A stretch of 64,000 nucleotides of DNA from Paenibacillus azoreducens. GTDB lineage: Bacteria > Bacillota > Bacilli > Paenibacillales > Paenibacillaceae. Positions 37,083 through 45,697 of the stretch are shown here, piece by piece. The notes beneath the pieces were generated by a model. It did not search any database, was not told where the DNA came from, and saw nothing but the letters and a program-made list of their open reading frames with translations. The DNA lies in the NCBI RefSeq assembly GCF_021654775.1, contig NZ_AP025343.1, positions 2,881,501-2,945,500 on the forward strand, in the 5' to 3' direction. Position 1 is the stretch's first letter. The number at the start of each line of letters is the position of its first letter. Made by a program: the position numbers and the translations under genes.

Positions 37083-37739
37083 ATGAAAAATCATATACTG
37101 GTCGTATTTCCGCATCCGGATGATGAATCATTCGGAACTTCGGGAACTTTGGCCAAACGGATCCATGAAGGTGCCCAGGTGACCTACGCGTGCCTGACGC
37201 TCGGGGAAATGGCGCGGAATATGGGCAAGCCGCTGATGGCTAATCGGGTGACCTTGCCGGAATTGCGGCGGAAGGAACTTGCGGAGTCCTGCCGGTCGAT
37301 CGGCATTCAGGATGTACGTTTGATGGGGCTGCATGACAAAACGATCGAATTTGAAGATCAACATATGCTGGACGGCATGCTGCGGAATTTGATCGACGAA
37401 CTGAAACCGTCGCTCATTATTACATTTTATCCGGGCTACAGCGTCCATCCGGATCATGACGCCACAGGCGCGGCCGTGATTCGTACCGTATCCGCGATGC
37501 CGAAGGAAGAGCGGCCGGTCGTGAACTGCATCGCCTTCTCGAAAGGCTGCGAGAAAATTCTCGGCAAACCGGATGTGTTGGTGGACGTAAAAGACTACCT
37601 TCCTAACAAGTTCGGTTCGATCAGGGCGCACAGCTCCCAATTCCGCTGGGAGGACATGCTCGGAAACTATACGGAAAACGATGAAGCCGTTAAAGCCCGC
37701 TTCAGCACGGAACGTTTCTGGACTTATCATTTTGAATAA
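37083..37739 (+). CDS. bshB2: bacillithiol biosynthesis deacetylase BshB2
   Basis: 218 residues, PIG-L/LmbE metal-dependent deacetylase fold. The zinc motif FPHPDDESFG gives His11, Asp13 (general base) and Asp14, and VHPDHDATG gives His122/His125. These are the residues needed to remove acetyl from GlcNAc-malate, the second step of bacillithiol synthesis. Synteny with yojF supports BshB2 over other PIG-L members. Preceded by AAAGGGTG. Confidence 0.92.
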   Translation: MKNHILVVFPHPDDESFGTSGTLAKRIHEGAQVTYACLTLGEMARNMGKPLMANRVTLPELRRKELAESCRSIGIQDVRLMGLHDKTIEFEDQHMLDGMLRNLIDELKPSLIITFYPGYSVHPDHDATGAAVIRTVSAMPKEERPVVNCIAFSKGCEKILGKPDVLVDVKDYLPNKFGSIRAHSSQFRWEDMLGNYTENDEAVKARFSTERFWTYHFE

Positions 37740-37807
37740 GCTAATATCTTCTTACGCAGACTTTGAACCTCGCGTTTATCACATGCCGAAAGGTGAGATG
37801 AGAAGAG

Positions 37808-38575
37808 ATGAGCAGAGCTGAGATGGGAAGAGATGAGGAAAGCGGAGAAATGAAGCGGAAACAGCTAAATAACGAGATACCTTCGTCGGAAACAAGGTTG
37901 GACCGGATCGTCTTTATCGGCAGAACATTTGAGGAGTATATGCGTATGTTCGATCTGGATGAGCAAGCGCTTGAAGGGCGGAGCATATTGGATTGCCCGG
38001 CGGGAGCTTGTTCGTTTACGGCTCATGCCGGCAAGCGGGGCTGTCAAGTGACGGCTGCGGATATTGCTTACTATCATGATTATGATAAGCTGGCGATGAA
38101 GGGGCTTCAGGACATCGGCCATGCGATGGAACATGTCGGATTGGAACAAGACCGGTATCTTTGGGCGGAGTTTGAAAATGTGGAAGATCTTCGCGATGAG
38201 CGCGGCAGGGCATTGCGGGATTGCGTGGAGGATATGGAGCTTCATCCGGACAGATATGTCCCGGCGACGCTTCCCGTGCTCCCGTTTGCGGCGGAACAGT
38301 TTGATCTGACGTTGTCGGCCCATTTTTTGTTTACGTATTCCGACCGTCTGGATGGCGAATTCCATTTGAACACTTTGCGTGAGCTGTTTCGCGTAACCAG
38401 GCAGGAGATTCGGATTTTTCCCTTGGTGGATCAAAGCGGCAGGCAATCTGAGCATTTGGATCCTCTCATCTCGTTTGCCGATAGCAAAGGGTGGGGGGCT
38501 GAGCTTAAGGCCGTACCATATCATTTTCAGCGGAATGCAAACCAGATGTTGATTCTGCGCAAGCAGCTAAAATAA
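37808..38575 (+). CDS. SAM-dependent methyltransferase-like protein
   Basis: 255 residues with a Rossmann methyltransferase core: motif I LDCPAGACSFTAHA (a variant of the usual LDxGxG) at about 58-71, motif II VTAADIAYYHDYD, and a post-core FDLTLSAHFLFTYSDRLD segment. The N-terminus comes from a repetitive purine-rich stretch (GAGATGAGAAGAGATGAG); ATG 37808 lies ten bases after AAAGGTGAG, and ATG 37850 is an alternative. Substrate unknown. About 70 bases after bshB2, possibly in the same transcript. Confidence 0.75.
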   Translation: MSRAEMGRDEESGEMKRKQLNNEIPSSETRLDRIVFIGRTFEEYMRMFDLDEQALEGRSILDCPAGACSFTAHAGKRGCQVTAADIAYYHDYDKLAMKGLQDIGHAMEHVGLEQDRYLWAEFENVEDLRDERGRALRDCVEDMELHPDRYVPATLPVLPFAAEQFDLTLSAHFLFTYSDRLDGEFHLNTLRELFRVTRQEIRIFPLVDQSGRQSEHLDPLISFADSKGWGAELKAVPYHFQRNANQMLILRKQLK

Positions 38576-38748
38576 TGAAGATTGTGATTATATGAAGTGG
38601 GGCGAGGGTTTAAAAGTTTGTATGGAACGCATCTCGTTTGTGACGGTGCAGCAGCATGGGATATTTCCCGTGCTGCTTTTTAGGTTGTAGAATTCAATTG
38701 GATTCGAAGGATTCAAACGATTCAATGGGATCGACAGGGACCGGTGGA

Positions 38749-38937
38749 TTCTAACGGACACCATGGACGTTAAATCGCTTTAAATGGCGGTTTTTAATTT
38801 CTAACGGACACCACAGTCCTTAATTGCTCCAAAGCAGGGGTGAAAGTGGGGATTTCCACCAAATAACTGCATCTGTGTCCGTTAGAAATCAAAATGTCCG
38901 AAATTGGCCTTTATAGCGGCCGCTGTGTCCGTTAGAA
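38749..38937. repeat. four-copy TTCTAACGGACAC array: two direct then two inverted, 50-bp period
   Basis: TTCTAACGGACACC occurs at 38749 and exactly 50 bp on at 38799. The reverse complement GTGTCCGTTAGAA occurs at 38875 and exactly 50 bp on at 38925. The 50-bp units are not otherwise identical. Two more distant relatives, CTAACGGAGCGC (39089) and CTAACGGCGCGC (39144), lie further on, 55 bp apart. No ORF or cas gene. The layout copies that of 8441-8620. Confidence 0.75.
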
Positions 38938-38980
38938 AATCAAAGCCCATTTTGGAACATCCCTTAACGCGCATGCGCGC

Positions 38981-39037
38981 AAAAAAAAGAAGCCATCTCA
39001 CGATTTGGTATACCACCTCATCCGGGAATGGCTTCTT
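38981..39037 (-). terminator. Rho-independent terminator for the minus-strand operon
   Basis: On the minus strand AAGAAGCCAT / ATGGCTTCTT is followed by T8. It lies about 160 bases past the pseudouridine synthase stop. Apart from this and the repeat array, 38576-39196 holds nothing I can call coding. Confidence 0.75.
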
Positions 39038-39196
39038 CAATGATTGCCCGCCAACATGCGGGATGATTTACGCGGTGCAAATCTTCACCTAACGGAGCGC
39101 GGGTTGACCTTGGCGAATGCATGCCGGGTTTCACTAGCCTTCTCTAACGGCGCGCAATGCTATGCACCGATAAGCGGATCGGACACACCAGCCGAG

Positions 39197-39910
39197 TTAC
39201 AGCAATCGGCTCAGAACCGTATCCTCCCATTGGTTCCATGGAAATTCGGATGGAGGAAGGGAGTTTAGCACGACATCCTCTTTGGTTACCGGATGCGGGA
39301 AACCTACCGTAACGGACCAAAGGGCAATTTGCTGCCCGGGTTTATTGACACGGCTTCCATACTTCTGATCACCGTATAAAGGGCAGCCCGCGTGATTCAT
39401 TTGTACGCGGATCTGATGGGATCTTCCCGTATGAAGCACGATCTTAACGAGGCTGAAAGAGCCGCCGGTACCGAGAACTTCATAATCGAGCACGGCTTCC
39501 TTCGCACCGGGGGTTCCGCGGCCTACGACCGAAACCGTGTTGGTTTTCGAATCCTTCAGAAGCATGTCCTTAAGCGTTCCCCGCGCTGCCGGCAGCTGTC
39601 CATGAACGACGGCTGCATAGACTTTGCTGAAGCTGCGGCTGCGGACGGCTTCCGACAAGCGGGAAGCGGCCTTGGACGTTTTGGCGAAAATCATGGCTCC
39701 GCCGACAGGCCGGTCCAATCTGTGGACCAGGCCCAGATAGACGTTGCCTGGCTTATTGTAACGTTCTTTGATATCATCCTTCAGCAGAGTCAGGAGATCC
39801 GGATCTCCTGAAACATCCGCTTGGGTTGGAATATTGACAGGCTTTACAATTCCAAGCAGATGGTTGTCCTCGTAAATAACGGGTATTTGGGAAACCGATT
39901 CATGACTCAT
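39197..39910 (-). CDS. RluA-family pseudouridine synthase
   Basis: 237 residues. The catalytic motif is VHRLDRPVGGAMIFAKT, with the conserved Asp of RluA-type enzymes in HRLDR. The following LHTGRSHQIRVQM, CPLYGDQKYG and VGFPHPVTKE are standard. There is no N-terminal S4 domain, which suits single-domain members that modify rRNA or tRNA uridines (YlyB/YhcT/YjbO types have variants). It starts six bases after the methyltransferase gene, so the two RNA-modification genes form an operon. Confidence 0.9.
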   Translation of the reverse strand: MSHESVSQIPVIYEDNHLLGIVKPVNIPTQADVSGDPDLLTLLKDDIKERYNKPGNVYLGLVHRLDRPVGGAMIFAKTSKAASRLSEAVRSRSFSKVYAAVVHGQLPAARGTLKDMLLKDSKTNTVSVVGRGTPGAKEAVLDYEVLGTGGSFSLVKIVLHTGRSHQIRVQMNHAGCPLYGDQKYGSRVNKPGQQIALWSVTVGFPHPVTKEDVVLNSLPPSEFPWNQWEDTVLSRLL

Positions 39911-39916
39911 GGCTTG

Positions 39917-40780
39917 TTACGACTCCCAGCGGCCCAGAATTCCGCAAGGCAGATGCAGTCCGGAAGCAGTGATCGGAAGCCCCAGTTCTCCGCAAGATAT
40001 TTTGCCGCCATAACGCTGTCCGGCAGTCATGGACAATATATTATGGAGCACGGTTGGAGAAATGCCTGTCGTATAGGAGTTAATCAGCATAAACAGCGGC
40101 TGATCGGACATGATGGACATGCAGCTTTCAACGAATGGATACAGGCTTTGCTCCAGCTTCCACATTTCCCCGCCGGGTCCGCGTCCATAGGAAGGCGGGT
40201 CCATGATGATGGCATCATAACGATTGCCTCTACGCTGTTCGCGCTGGACGAATTTGAAAACGTCATCGGTGATGAACCGGACCGGACGGTCGCCGATACC
40301 CGACAGCTGCAAATTTTCCTTGGCCCATTGCACCATGCCTTTGGCGGCGTCGACATGGACGACTTCGGCGCCGGCATATGCCGCGGCCACTGTCGCTCCA
40401 CCGGTATATGCAAATAAATTGAGCACTTTGATCGGCCGTTTGGCCGCAGCGATTTTGTCCATCATCCAGCGCCAGTTGGCAGCCTGTTCCGGGAACAGTC
40501 CCGTATGTTTGAAATTGGTCGGGCGGATATAAAATTTGAGCTGATCATAAGATATGGTCCAACGATCGGGGAGCTTTTTTTTCAAATCCCACTGGCCTCC
40601 GCCGGACGAGCTTCTATGATAATGGCCGTGAACCTCGCGCCATTTTGCGTTTTCGTTTTTAATCGGCCAAATGATTTGCGGATCCGGTCTGCGGAGAATG
40701 ACGTCTCCCCAGCGTTCCAGCTTCTCACCTGATCCCGTATCCATTAATTCGTAATCTTGCCAGTCACGGGCTACATACAT
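39917..40780 (-). CDS. class I methyltransferase, RlmI/RlmK-like
   Basis: 287 residues. SAM-binding motif VLNLFAYTGGATVAAAYAGAEVVHVDAAKG and catalytic-loop MDPPSYGRGPGGE are typical of the RlmI / COG1092 rRNA methyltransferase group. Upstream TGLFPEQAANWRWM matches the same group's pre-SAM segment. No PUA domain is present, unlike E. coli RlmI. The target is probably a ribosomal RNA base; which one cannot be told. It is the first gene of a minus-strand pair and is divergent from the hpaB-like gene. Confidence 0.85.
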   Translation of the reverse strand: MYVARDWQDYELMDTGSGEKLERWGDVILRRPDPQIIWPIKNENAKWREVHGHYHRSSSGGGQWDLKKKLPDRWTISYDQLKFYIRPTNFKHTGLFPEQAANWRWMMDKIAAAKRPIKVLNLFAYTGGATVAAAYAGAEVVHVDAAKGMVQWAKENLQLSGIGDRPVRFITDDVFKFVQREQRRGNRYDAIIMDPPSYGRGPGGEMWKLEQSLYPFVESCMSIMSDQPLFMLINSYTTGISPTVLHNILSMTAGQRYGGKISCGELGLPITASGLHLPCGILGRWES

Positions 40781-40966
40781 TGTTTAATCCATCCTTCTAT
40801 GCAATTTTTCAATATGGAAATACATATGTGTTCTATTGTACAACATTTGGCGGCATCAATGCACTTCATAGGAAACAAGATATACTTGATAGGGCTGTAC
40901 CCCAAACTAATCATTATCCACTTGAATAGGATGAGTAGAATATGAATTCAAAGGAGGGCCTCGCCT

Positions 40967-42430
40967 GTGCCGGCAAAAAACGGAAAGCAGTTCATCGACC
41001 GTATCGATCTTGCCAAACCGAGCGTTTGGTTTCGTGGAGAAGAAGTTGGCGGGAGGCTTTCGGAACATCCTGCTTTTCGTGGACTCATGTCTACCCAGGC
41101 GGAGCTGTACGATATGCAGAACCACCCCGATTTCAAAGATCGTATGACGTATCCATCGCCAACCACCGGCGATCCGGTCGGATTATCGTTTTTACAGCCC
41201 AAGACCAAGGAAGATTTGGCGAAACGCAGGGAGATGATGATGCTTTGGGGAGAGAAACATCACGGTCTGCTCGGGCGCTCGCCGGATTACATGAATACGG
41301 GACTCATGGCGTTTTATTCCGCAGCGGATTTGCTTGGCGAAAAGGACCCAAGGTTTGCGGACAATATGCGGAAATATTACGAATACTGCCGGGAACATGA
41401 TATTTCGTTATCCCATGCTTTCGTGCAGCCGCATGCAAGCCGGTTTGATGAACTCCTGGAAGATGGCAGCATCGAAAGCTGCGCCGCGCGGGTTGTTGAG
41501 CAAAATAAGGACGGAATTGTGGTCACCGGCGCATTTTTGTTGGCTACCCAAGGGGTGACGACCGATGAAATTTTGGTGTACCCACCCGCATCGGCTTACT
41601 TGCCGGAAGAGAATAATCCACGAACCTTCGCGTTCGCCGTACCCAACAATCTGCCGGGAATCCGCTGGATTTGCAGGGAAAACCTGGCTTTAGGAGATTC
41701 GGAATATGATTACCCGTTAAGCTCCAGGTTTGATGAAATGGATACCCTTGTTCTTTTTGACCATGTATTGGTGCCTTGGGACCGGGTATTTATTTTGGGC
41801 GACGACCGTTTATCCATGCGCCTATTCGCGGAAAGCAACTATCATGTTCACAGCGCTCATCAGGTAATCTGCAGATATATCGCAAAAACGGAATTTACGC
41901 TGGGCGTCATATTGTACATCATGGAATCGCTGGACCGCTCCTCGCATCCGGCAGCGATCGAAAAAGTGACGGAGGTCATCGCCCAGCTCGAAACGTTAAA
42001 ATCGCTGCTGATCGCTGCGGAGGCCGGCGCGGCCCCGGATCGTTTCGGGAGCATGATTCCGGACCGGCGTCCGTTGTGGACGGCAAACCTCATTTTCCCT
42101 AAGGTTTATCCGCGAATGATGGAGATTATCCAGCTTCTTGGCAGCAGCGCGGTCATCATGATTCCGTCGAAGCTGGACTTTGAAAGTGCGGTAAAACCCG
42201 AATTGGATAAATACCTCCGGGGCGGCGGAGTGGACGCGTTCGCGAAAACGGCTTTGTTCCGGCTTGCTTGGGACCTTAGCATAAGCGGCTTTGGCGGTCG
42301 GCAGACGCTGTATGAACGTTTCTTCTTCGGCGATACCTCGGTCGTCGTCAGCAGGCTTTTTCATTCATACACGGATAAAGAGACTTATATCGGCAAGGTC
42401 AAAACGTTTTTAGGGGAGCAGCAAGCATAA
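40967..42430 (+). CDS. 4-hydroxyphenylacetate 3-hydroxylase-type flavin monooxygenase (HpaB family)
   Basis: 487 residues spanning the whole HpaB/acyl-CoA-dehydrogenase-like fold: SEHPAFRG N-terminal helix, MTYPSPTTGDPVGLSFLQPKTKEDL, ALGDSEYDYPLSSRFDEMDTLVLFDHVLVPWDRVF (typical of HpaB/pyrroline-2-carboxylate hydroxylase-like enzymes), and a C-terminal four-helix bundle. These enzymes hydroxylate phenols using FADH2 supplied by a separate reductase (HpaC). No reductase gene is next to it. Start is GTG 40967 after AAAGGAGGGC. The substrate could be a phenolic acid or a related aromatic compound. Confidence 0.87.
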   Translation: MPAKNGKQFIDRIDLAKPSVWFRGEEVGGRLSEHPAFRGLMSTQAELYDMQNHPDFKDRMTYPSPTTGDPVGLSFLQPKTKEDLAKRREMMMLWGEKHHGLLGRSPDYMNTGLMAFYSAADLLGEKDPRFADNMRKYYEYCREHDISLSHAFVQPHASRFDELLEDGSIESCAARVVEQNKDGIVVTGAFLLATQGVTTDEILVYPPASAYLPEENNPRTFAFAVPNNLPGIRWICRENLALGDSEYDYPLSSRFDEMDTLVLFDHVLVPWDRVFILGDDRLSMRLFAESNYHVHSAHQVICRYIAKTEFTLGVILYIMESLDRSSHPAAIEKVTEVIAQLETLKSLLIAAEAGAAPDRFGSMIPDRRPLWTANLIFPKVYPRMMEIIQLLGSSAVIMIPSKLDFESAVKPELDKYLRGGGVDAFAKTALFRLAWDLSISGFGGRQTLYERFFFGDTSVVVSRLFHSYTDKETYIGKVKTFLGEQQA

Positions 42431-42541
42431 CTTCCGACCGGAGCGAATAGGTATTAAACGGGGAAACGAAAGTCGGCCATTCATGGGAGTAAGAAACCGT
42501 CCGATGTAAGAGCCATCCTGAGATCAGGGGAGGCGGACGGT

Positions 42542-42628
42542 ATGACCGTTGATCAGTTAATCGCGTTGCTGACGCTTGTCGTCATGATCATCACTCTTGC
42601 CATAAACCATGGCCAGCCGAAGCAATAA
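42542..42628 (+). CDS. 28-residue single-helix membrane peptide
   Basis: ATG to TAA encodes 28 residues with one hydrophobic helix (QLIALLTLVVMIITLAI) and a short basic tail (GQPKQ). A ribosome site GGGGAGGCGG lies just upstream, and a strong hairpin follows at 42667-42704. Bacillales hold many such holin-like or type I toxin peptides (TxpA/BsrG-like), which start with a short polar stretch then one helix. I did not find the antisense RNA that such a pair would need, so toxin status is a guess. Confidence 0.5.
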   Translation: MTVDQLIALLTLVVMIITLAINHGQPKQ

Positions 42629-42640
42629 TATGGAAAAGGA

Positions 42641-42654
42641 GCCTGTATACAGGC
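42641..42654. repeat. 14-bp perfect palindrome
   Basis: GCCTGTATACAGGC, 12 bases after the peptide's stop codon. It could be an operator or the top of an RNA hairpin. Confidence 0.4.
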
Positions 42655-42666
42655 CCTCAGATTGTC

Positions 42667-42704
42667 GAGAAACCCTGTTCCTTTGAAAAAGAACAGGGTT
42701 TCTC
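42667..42704. terminator. hairpin after the small peptide
   Basis: GAGAAACCCTGTTC / GAACAGGGTTTCTC is a 14-bp perfect stem with a 10-base loop; only a weak T-rich tail (TCATTG) follows on the plus strand. It may terminate or stabilise the peptide mRNA. Confidence 0.6.
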
Positions 42705-42834
42705 TCATTGAAGGGACTTCAGAACTCTGGTAAGGGGCAGGGATTATCTCATCGGGCAGTTAAAAGGATGGGACAAACCGCAGTAATATGTTAATATGTC
42801 GTTTGAAACGAACACGTTAGGAGGCGTAAAAATA

Positions 42835-43431
42835 TTGGATGACGAGCTTTTGGTGAGACAGAAAGCACTGCAGGCCGAGGCAGGGGAGGTAGCAGAAGAG
42901 CTAAAACTTATGGATCTGCTGAGCCGAGCGGGTGAACCAGTCCGGGTGGGCAGTTCAGCTCTAGGGCTGATGGTCTGGCGGGATTTGGACGTTACCGTGA
43001 TATGTCCCCGGCTTGATAAGAGAGTAGCAGCCCAAATCGCTTCCGAATTGATGCTTCATGCGGGTGTGCGGGAGCTGAAATTTATGAATGATACCGGCAT
43101 GTGGAATATGGATCCAACCTATCCTGACGGATTGTACCTTGGACTGAAATACAAGTCACTGCAAGGGAAGGAATGGAAGCTGGATATCTGGTTCGTCGAT
43201 GAACCGGACAGGCAACCGGATCTTGGGCATTTGAAGACCATGCCTGAACAGCTCACGCCGCAGCGGCGTGAATCCATACTCCGAATCAAGAGTATTTGGG
43301 CGGAGCGCGCTGAATACGGTAAAACCGTGCGGAGCTACGATATTTACACCGCCGTTCTGAACGATGACGTTCGCACACTGGATCAGTTTCAGGAGTGGCT
43401 GGAACATCGACCTGCCAATAATGAATCATAA
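42835..43431 (+). CDS. nucleotidyltransferase-fold-like protein
   Basis: About 198 residues. VRVGSSALGLMVWRDLDVTVICP has the Gly-Ser then Asp-x-Asp layout of the polymerase-beta-type nucleotidyltransferase fold, and KLDIWFVDE supplies a possible third acidic position. The start is TTG 42835 nine bases after AGGAGGC; the ATG at 42796 has no ribosome site and would put AGGAGG inside the gene. Family members include antibiotic nucleotidyltransferase-like and minimal nucleotidyltransferase proteins. No partner gene is next to it. Function unknown. Confidence 0.6.
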   Translation: MDDELLVRQKALQAEAGEVAEELKLMDLLSRAGEPVRVGSSALGLMVWRDLDVTVICPRLDKRVAAQIASELMLHAGVRELKFMNDTGMWNMDPTYPDGLYLGLKYKSLQGKEWKLDIWFVDEPDRQPDLGHLKTMPEQLTPQRRESILRIKSIWAERAEYGKTVRSYDIYTAVLNDDVRTLDQFQEWLEHRPANNES

Positions 43432-43555
43432 GCGCAAAAAAAACTCTTTCGGGGCGGTCCGAAGCTAAGAACATTACTGAGGGTTAATTGACATCTGTAA
43501 TCATATTGTATTTCAAGTCTACGGTGTAGTGAACGAATTGGATATAAAATAGCTG

Positions 43556-43571
43556 TCGAGAACGTTCTCGA
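43556..43571. promoter_or_regulatory. 16-bp perfect palindrome upstream of the sugar importer
   Basis: TCGAGAACGTTCTCGA, flanked by near-symmetric GCTG/TAGC. It lies immediately before a terminator hairpin and about 180 bases before the importer operon. It could be an operator or the base of a structured RNA. Confidence 0.45.
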
Positions 43572-43579
43572 TAGCCTGG

Positions 43580-43603
43580 GAGCCTGCACACAGGCTCTTT
43601 TTT
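43580..43603 (+). terminator. Rho-independent terminator
   Basis: GAGCCTG / CAGGCTC with loop CACA, then T6. It lies between the nucleotidyltransferase-like gene and the importer operon, next to the 43556 palindrome. The remaining 148 bases to the GTG start carry no clear promoter to my eye. Confidence 0.85.
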
Positions 43604-43751
43604 GTTTCTATCAATTATTTTGCCAAGGAAGAGACCCAAAAAAATTCACATAATCAACACGACTGCACATACATATTTACAAAAATACTTCACAAGTTAC
43701 AGATGGCTTAACTTTTGAAGATAGCGCTGCTGTCGGGAGGAGGAGAACAGA

Positions 43752-44702
43752 GTGGCATTTTATGCAAAACTGAAAGCGGATACAAATTCGGGAGGGACGA
43801 TCAGACGTAAAAAAAGGTTTAGCCGTAATGACTGGATGGGTTATCTATTCAGTGCGCCTTTGATCATCGGAGTACTCGCGTTTGCCGTCTATCCGATGAT
43901 CGCTGCCTTGATCATGAGTTTTCATCAAACATCAGGTCTGTCTATCACCGGCAAATGGGTGGGGGTTAGCAATTATTCATATGTGTTATCGGACTCTTTA
44001 TTTTGGCAAGCGCTTACAAACACGTTTTTTATCGGAGTCTGGTCCGTACTGCTTGGCATCGTGCTGTCGTTTGTGCTGGCGAGTTTAATCAACAATTTGA
44101 ACTGGGGTATGGGCAAAAACTTTTTCAAAGCCGTGTTTTTCCTGCCGAATGTCGTATCGGGTGTTGCGACAACATTGTTGTTTTCGTTTCTGTTTTTTCC
44201 TTCCAGGGAAGGGCTCCTTAACTTTGTTATCGGGTTGTTCGGGATCGAGCCGGTAGAATGGTTTACGAATCCGCATGTTTCCAGATACAGCATCGTTTTG
44301 ATGAGCTTATGGGGGGCTCTGGGTTATAATACGATCATTTTCCTTGCCGGCCTGCAAAGTGTTCCGCGAGATCTGTATGAGGCGGCGGAAGTCGATGGGG
44401 CGGGGAGCTACCGCAAGTGGCTGAATATCACGATTCCATATCTGCGTCCGATTTTTGTGTTTATGCTCATTATGGGCACCATCGGCGGCATGAAGCGGTT
44501 TACGGATGTGTGGCTGATCGGCGGAACGGCGGGAAATCCCGGCGGCAGTTTGATGACGGTTGTCCTTTATATTTACCGGAACGCCTTTCTCGCTTCACAG
44601 ATGGGGATGGCGACGGCGGCTTCTTATTTGCTGTTCGTGATCATTTTTGTGCTGACGGCAGTGCTAATGCTTTTGAATCGGCGTAAAGACAGCTTTGACT
44701 AA
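43752..44702 (+). CDS. carbohydrate ABC importer permease (MalF/UgpA type)
   Basis: 316 residues, six helices after a charged N-terminus. The EAA-type loop is EAAEVDGAGSYRKWLNITIPYLRP, the ATPase-contact motif of sugar importers. Start is GTG 43752 after GGGAGGAGGAG. It is the first gene of a five-gene operon with no ATPase gene, so a shared MsmX-like ATPase encoded elsewhere probably powers it. Confidence 0.9.
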   Translation: MAFYAKLKADTNSGGTIRRKKRFSRNDWMGYLFSAPLIIGVLAFAVYPMIAALIMSFHQTSGLSITGKWVGVSNYSYVLSDSLFWQALTNTFFIGVWSVLLGIVLSFVLASLINNLNWGMGKNFFKAVFFLPNVVSGVATTLLFSFLFFPSREGLLNFVIGLFGIEPVEWFTNPHVSRYSIVLMSLWGALGYNTIIFLAGLQSVPRDLYEAAEVDGAGSYRKWLNITIPYLRPIFVFMLIMGTIGGMKRFTDVWLIGGTAGNPGGSLMTVVLYIYRNAFLASQMGMATAASYLLFVIIFVLTAVLMLLNRRKDSFD

Positions 44703-44759
44703 TATTGGCGATTGTAGAGTATTGGAAATGGATCCAACCTGAGTAAGGAGGTCGATAGA

Positions 44760-45626
44760 ATGAACACCGCAAGTGCCAAGCTGCCGCACCGACGCAAGAA
44801 AATATCGCTGAATCAATGGATTTTGACTGTCGTGCTTTTCCTCGGATCCTTTGTCATGATCGTTCCGTTTCTGTGGATGCTTGTGACCAGCTTTGACTGG
44901 GCCGCCCGGCTTCACATTAATTTTCCGCCTAGGTTATGGCCTGAAGAACCTTCCGTCAAAACCTTTGGGGCGGCATTTACCAGCATCAAAATGTTCCGTT
45001 ACATCAGCAATTCGATCATCGTTAGCGCCGGTGTCATTATCATCAGCGCCTTGTCTGCGCTTCTGTCCGGTTATGCGCTGTCGAAGCTGCGGTTCAAGGG
45101 AGCGAACATTGTACTGCTGCTCGCATTGAGCACGATGATGATTCCGTTCGAAATGACCATGATCCCCCAGTACATGCTGTTCAGCAAGCTCGGGCTTGTC
45201 GATAACTACTTGGCTTTCTACCTGCCTGCCCTCAATTATGCGTTTGGAACCTTCCTGGCCAAAGCCTTTTTCGATCAGCTTCCCGGTTCGTTGCGCGAGG
45301 CGGCTATTCTGGATGGAGCGAAGGAAGTGTCCGTATTCAGCCGGGTGTATCTGCCGCTTTGTACGCCGATTATCGCCACGATGGTCATTTTGCTTTTTCT
45401 TGGCGTATGGAACGAACTGCTGTGGCCGCTGTTGATTCTCAAAAAAGCGACCAAGTATACGATCCAAATCGGTCTGGCCATGTTCACTTATAACAACGGC
45501 ATCGACAAACAGCCTTCCATCATTATGGCTGCTACGACTGTGAGCTTGATTCCGGTCGTTGTCGTATATATGTTTTTGCAGCGTTACATTATCGAAAGCA
45601 TTGCTTTGTCGGGAATCAAGCAGTAA
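44760..45626 (+). CDS. carbohydrate ABC importer permease (MalG/UgpE type)
   Basis: 288 residues, six helices, with the EAA loop LREAAILDGAKEVSVFSRVYLPLCTP. It forms the pore with the upstream permease. The ATG follows AAGGAGGTCGATAGA. Confidence 0.9.
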   Translation: MNTASAKLPHRRKKISLNQWILTVVLFLGSFVMIVPFLWMLVTSFDWAARLHINFPPRLWPEEPSVKTFGAAFTSIKMFRYISNSIIVSAGVIIISALSALLSGYALSKLRFKGANIVLLLALSTMMIPFEMTMIPQYMLFSKLGLVDNYLAFYLPALNYAFGTFLAKAFFDQLPGSLREAAILDGAKEVSVFSRVYLPLCTPIIATMVILLFLGVWNELLWPLLILKKATKYTIQIGLAMFTYNNGIDKQPSIIMAATTVSLIPVVVVYMFLQRYIIESIALSGIKQ

Positions 45627-45697
45627 GCAGCGTTACTCTTCATGTCAGCCGCATGAAAGAAGTGAATTCCAAATTGACATTAAAGGGGGAAGGATCC

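Noticed and set aside
43556..43571. LexA (SOS) box
   Set aside because: The Bacillales LexA site is CGAACRNRYGTTYG-like; this palindrome has only GAACGTTC with no central spacer, and no SOS gene follows.
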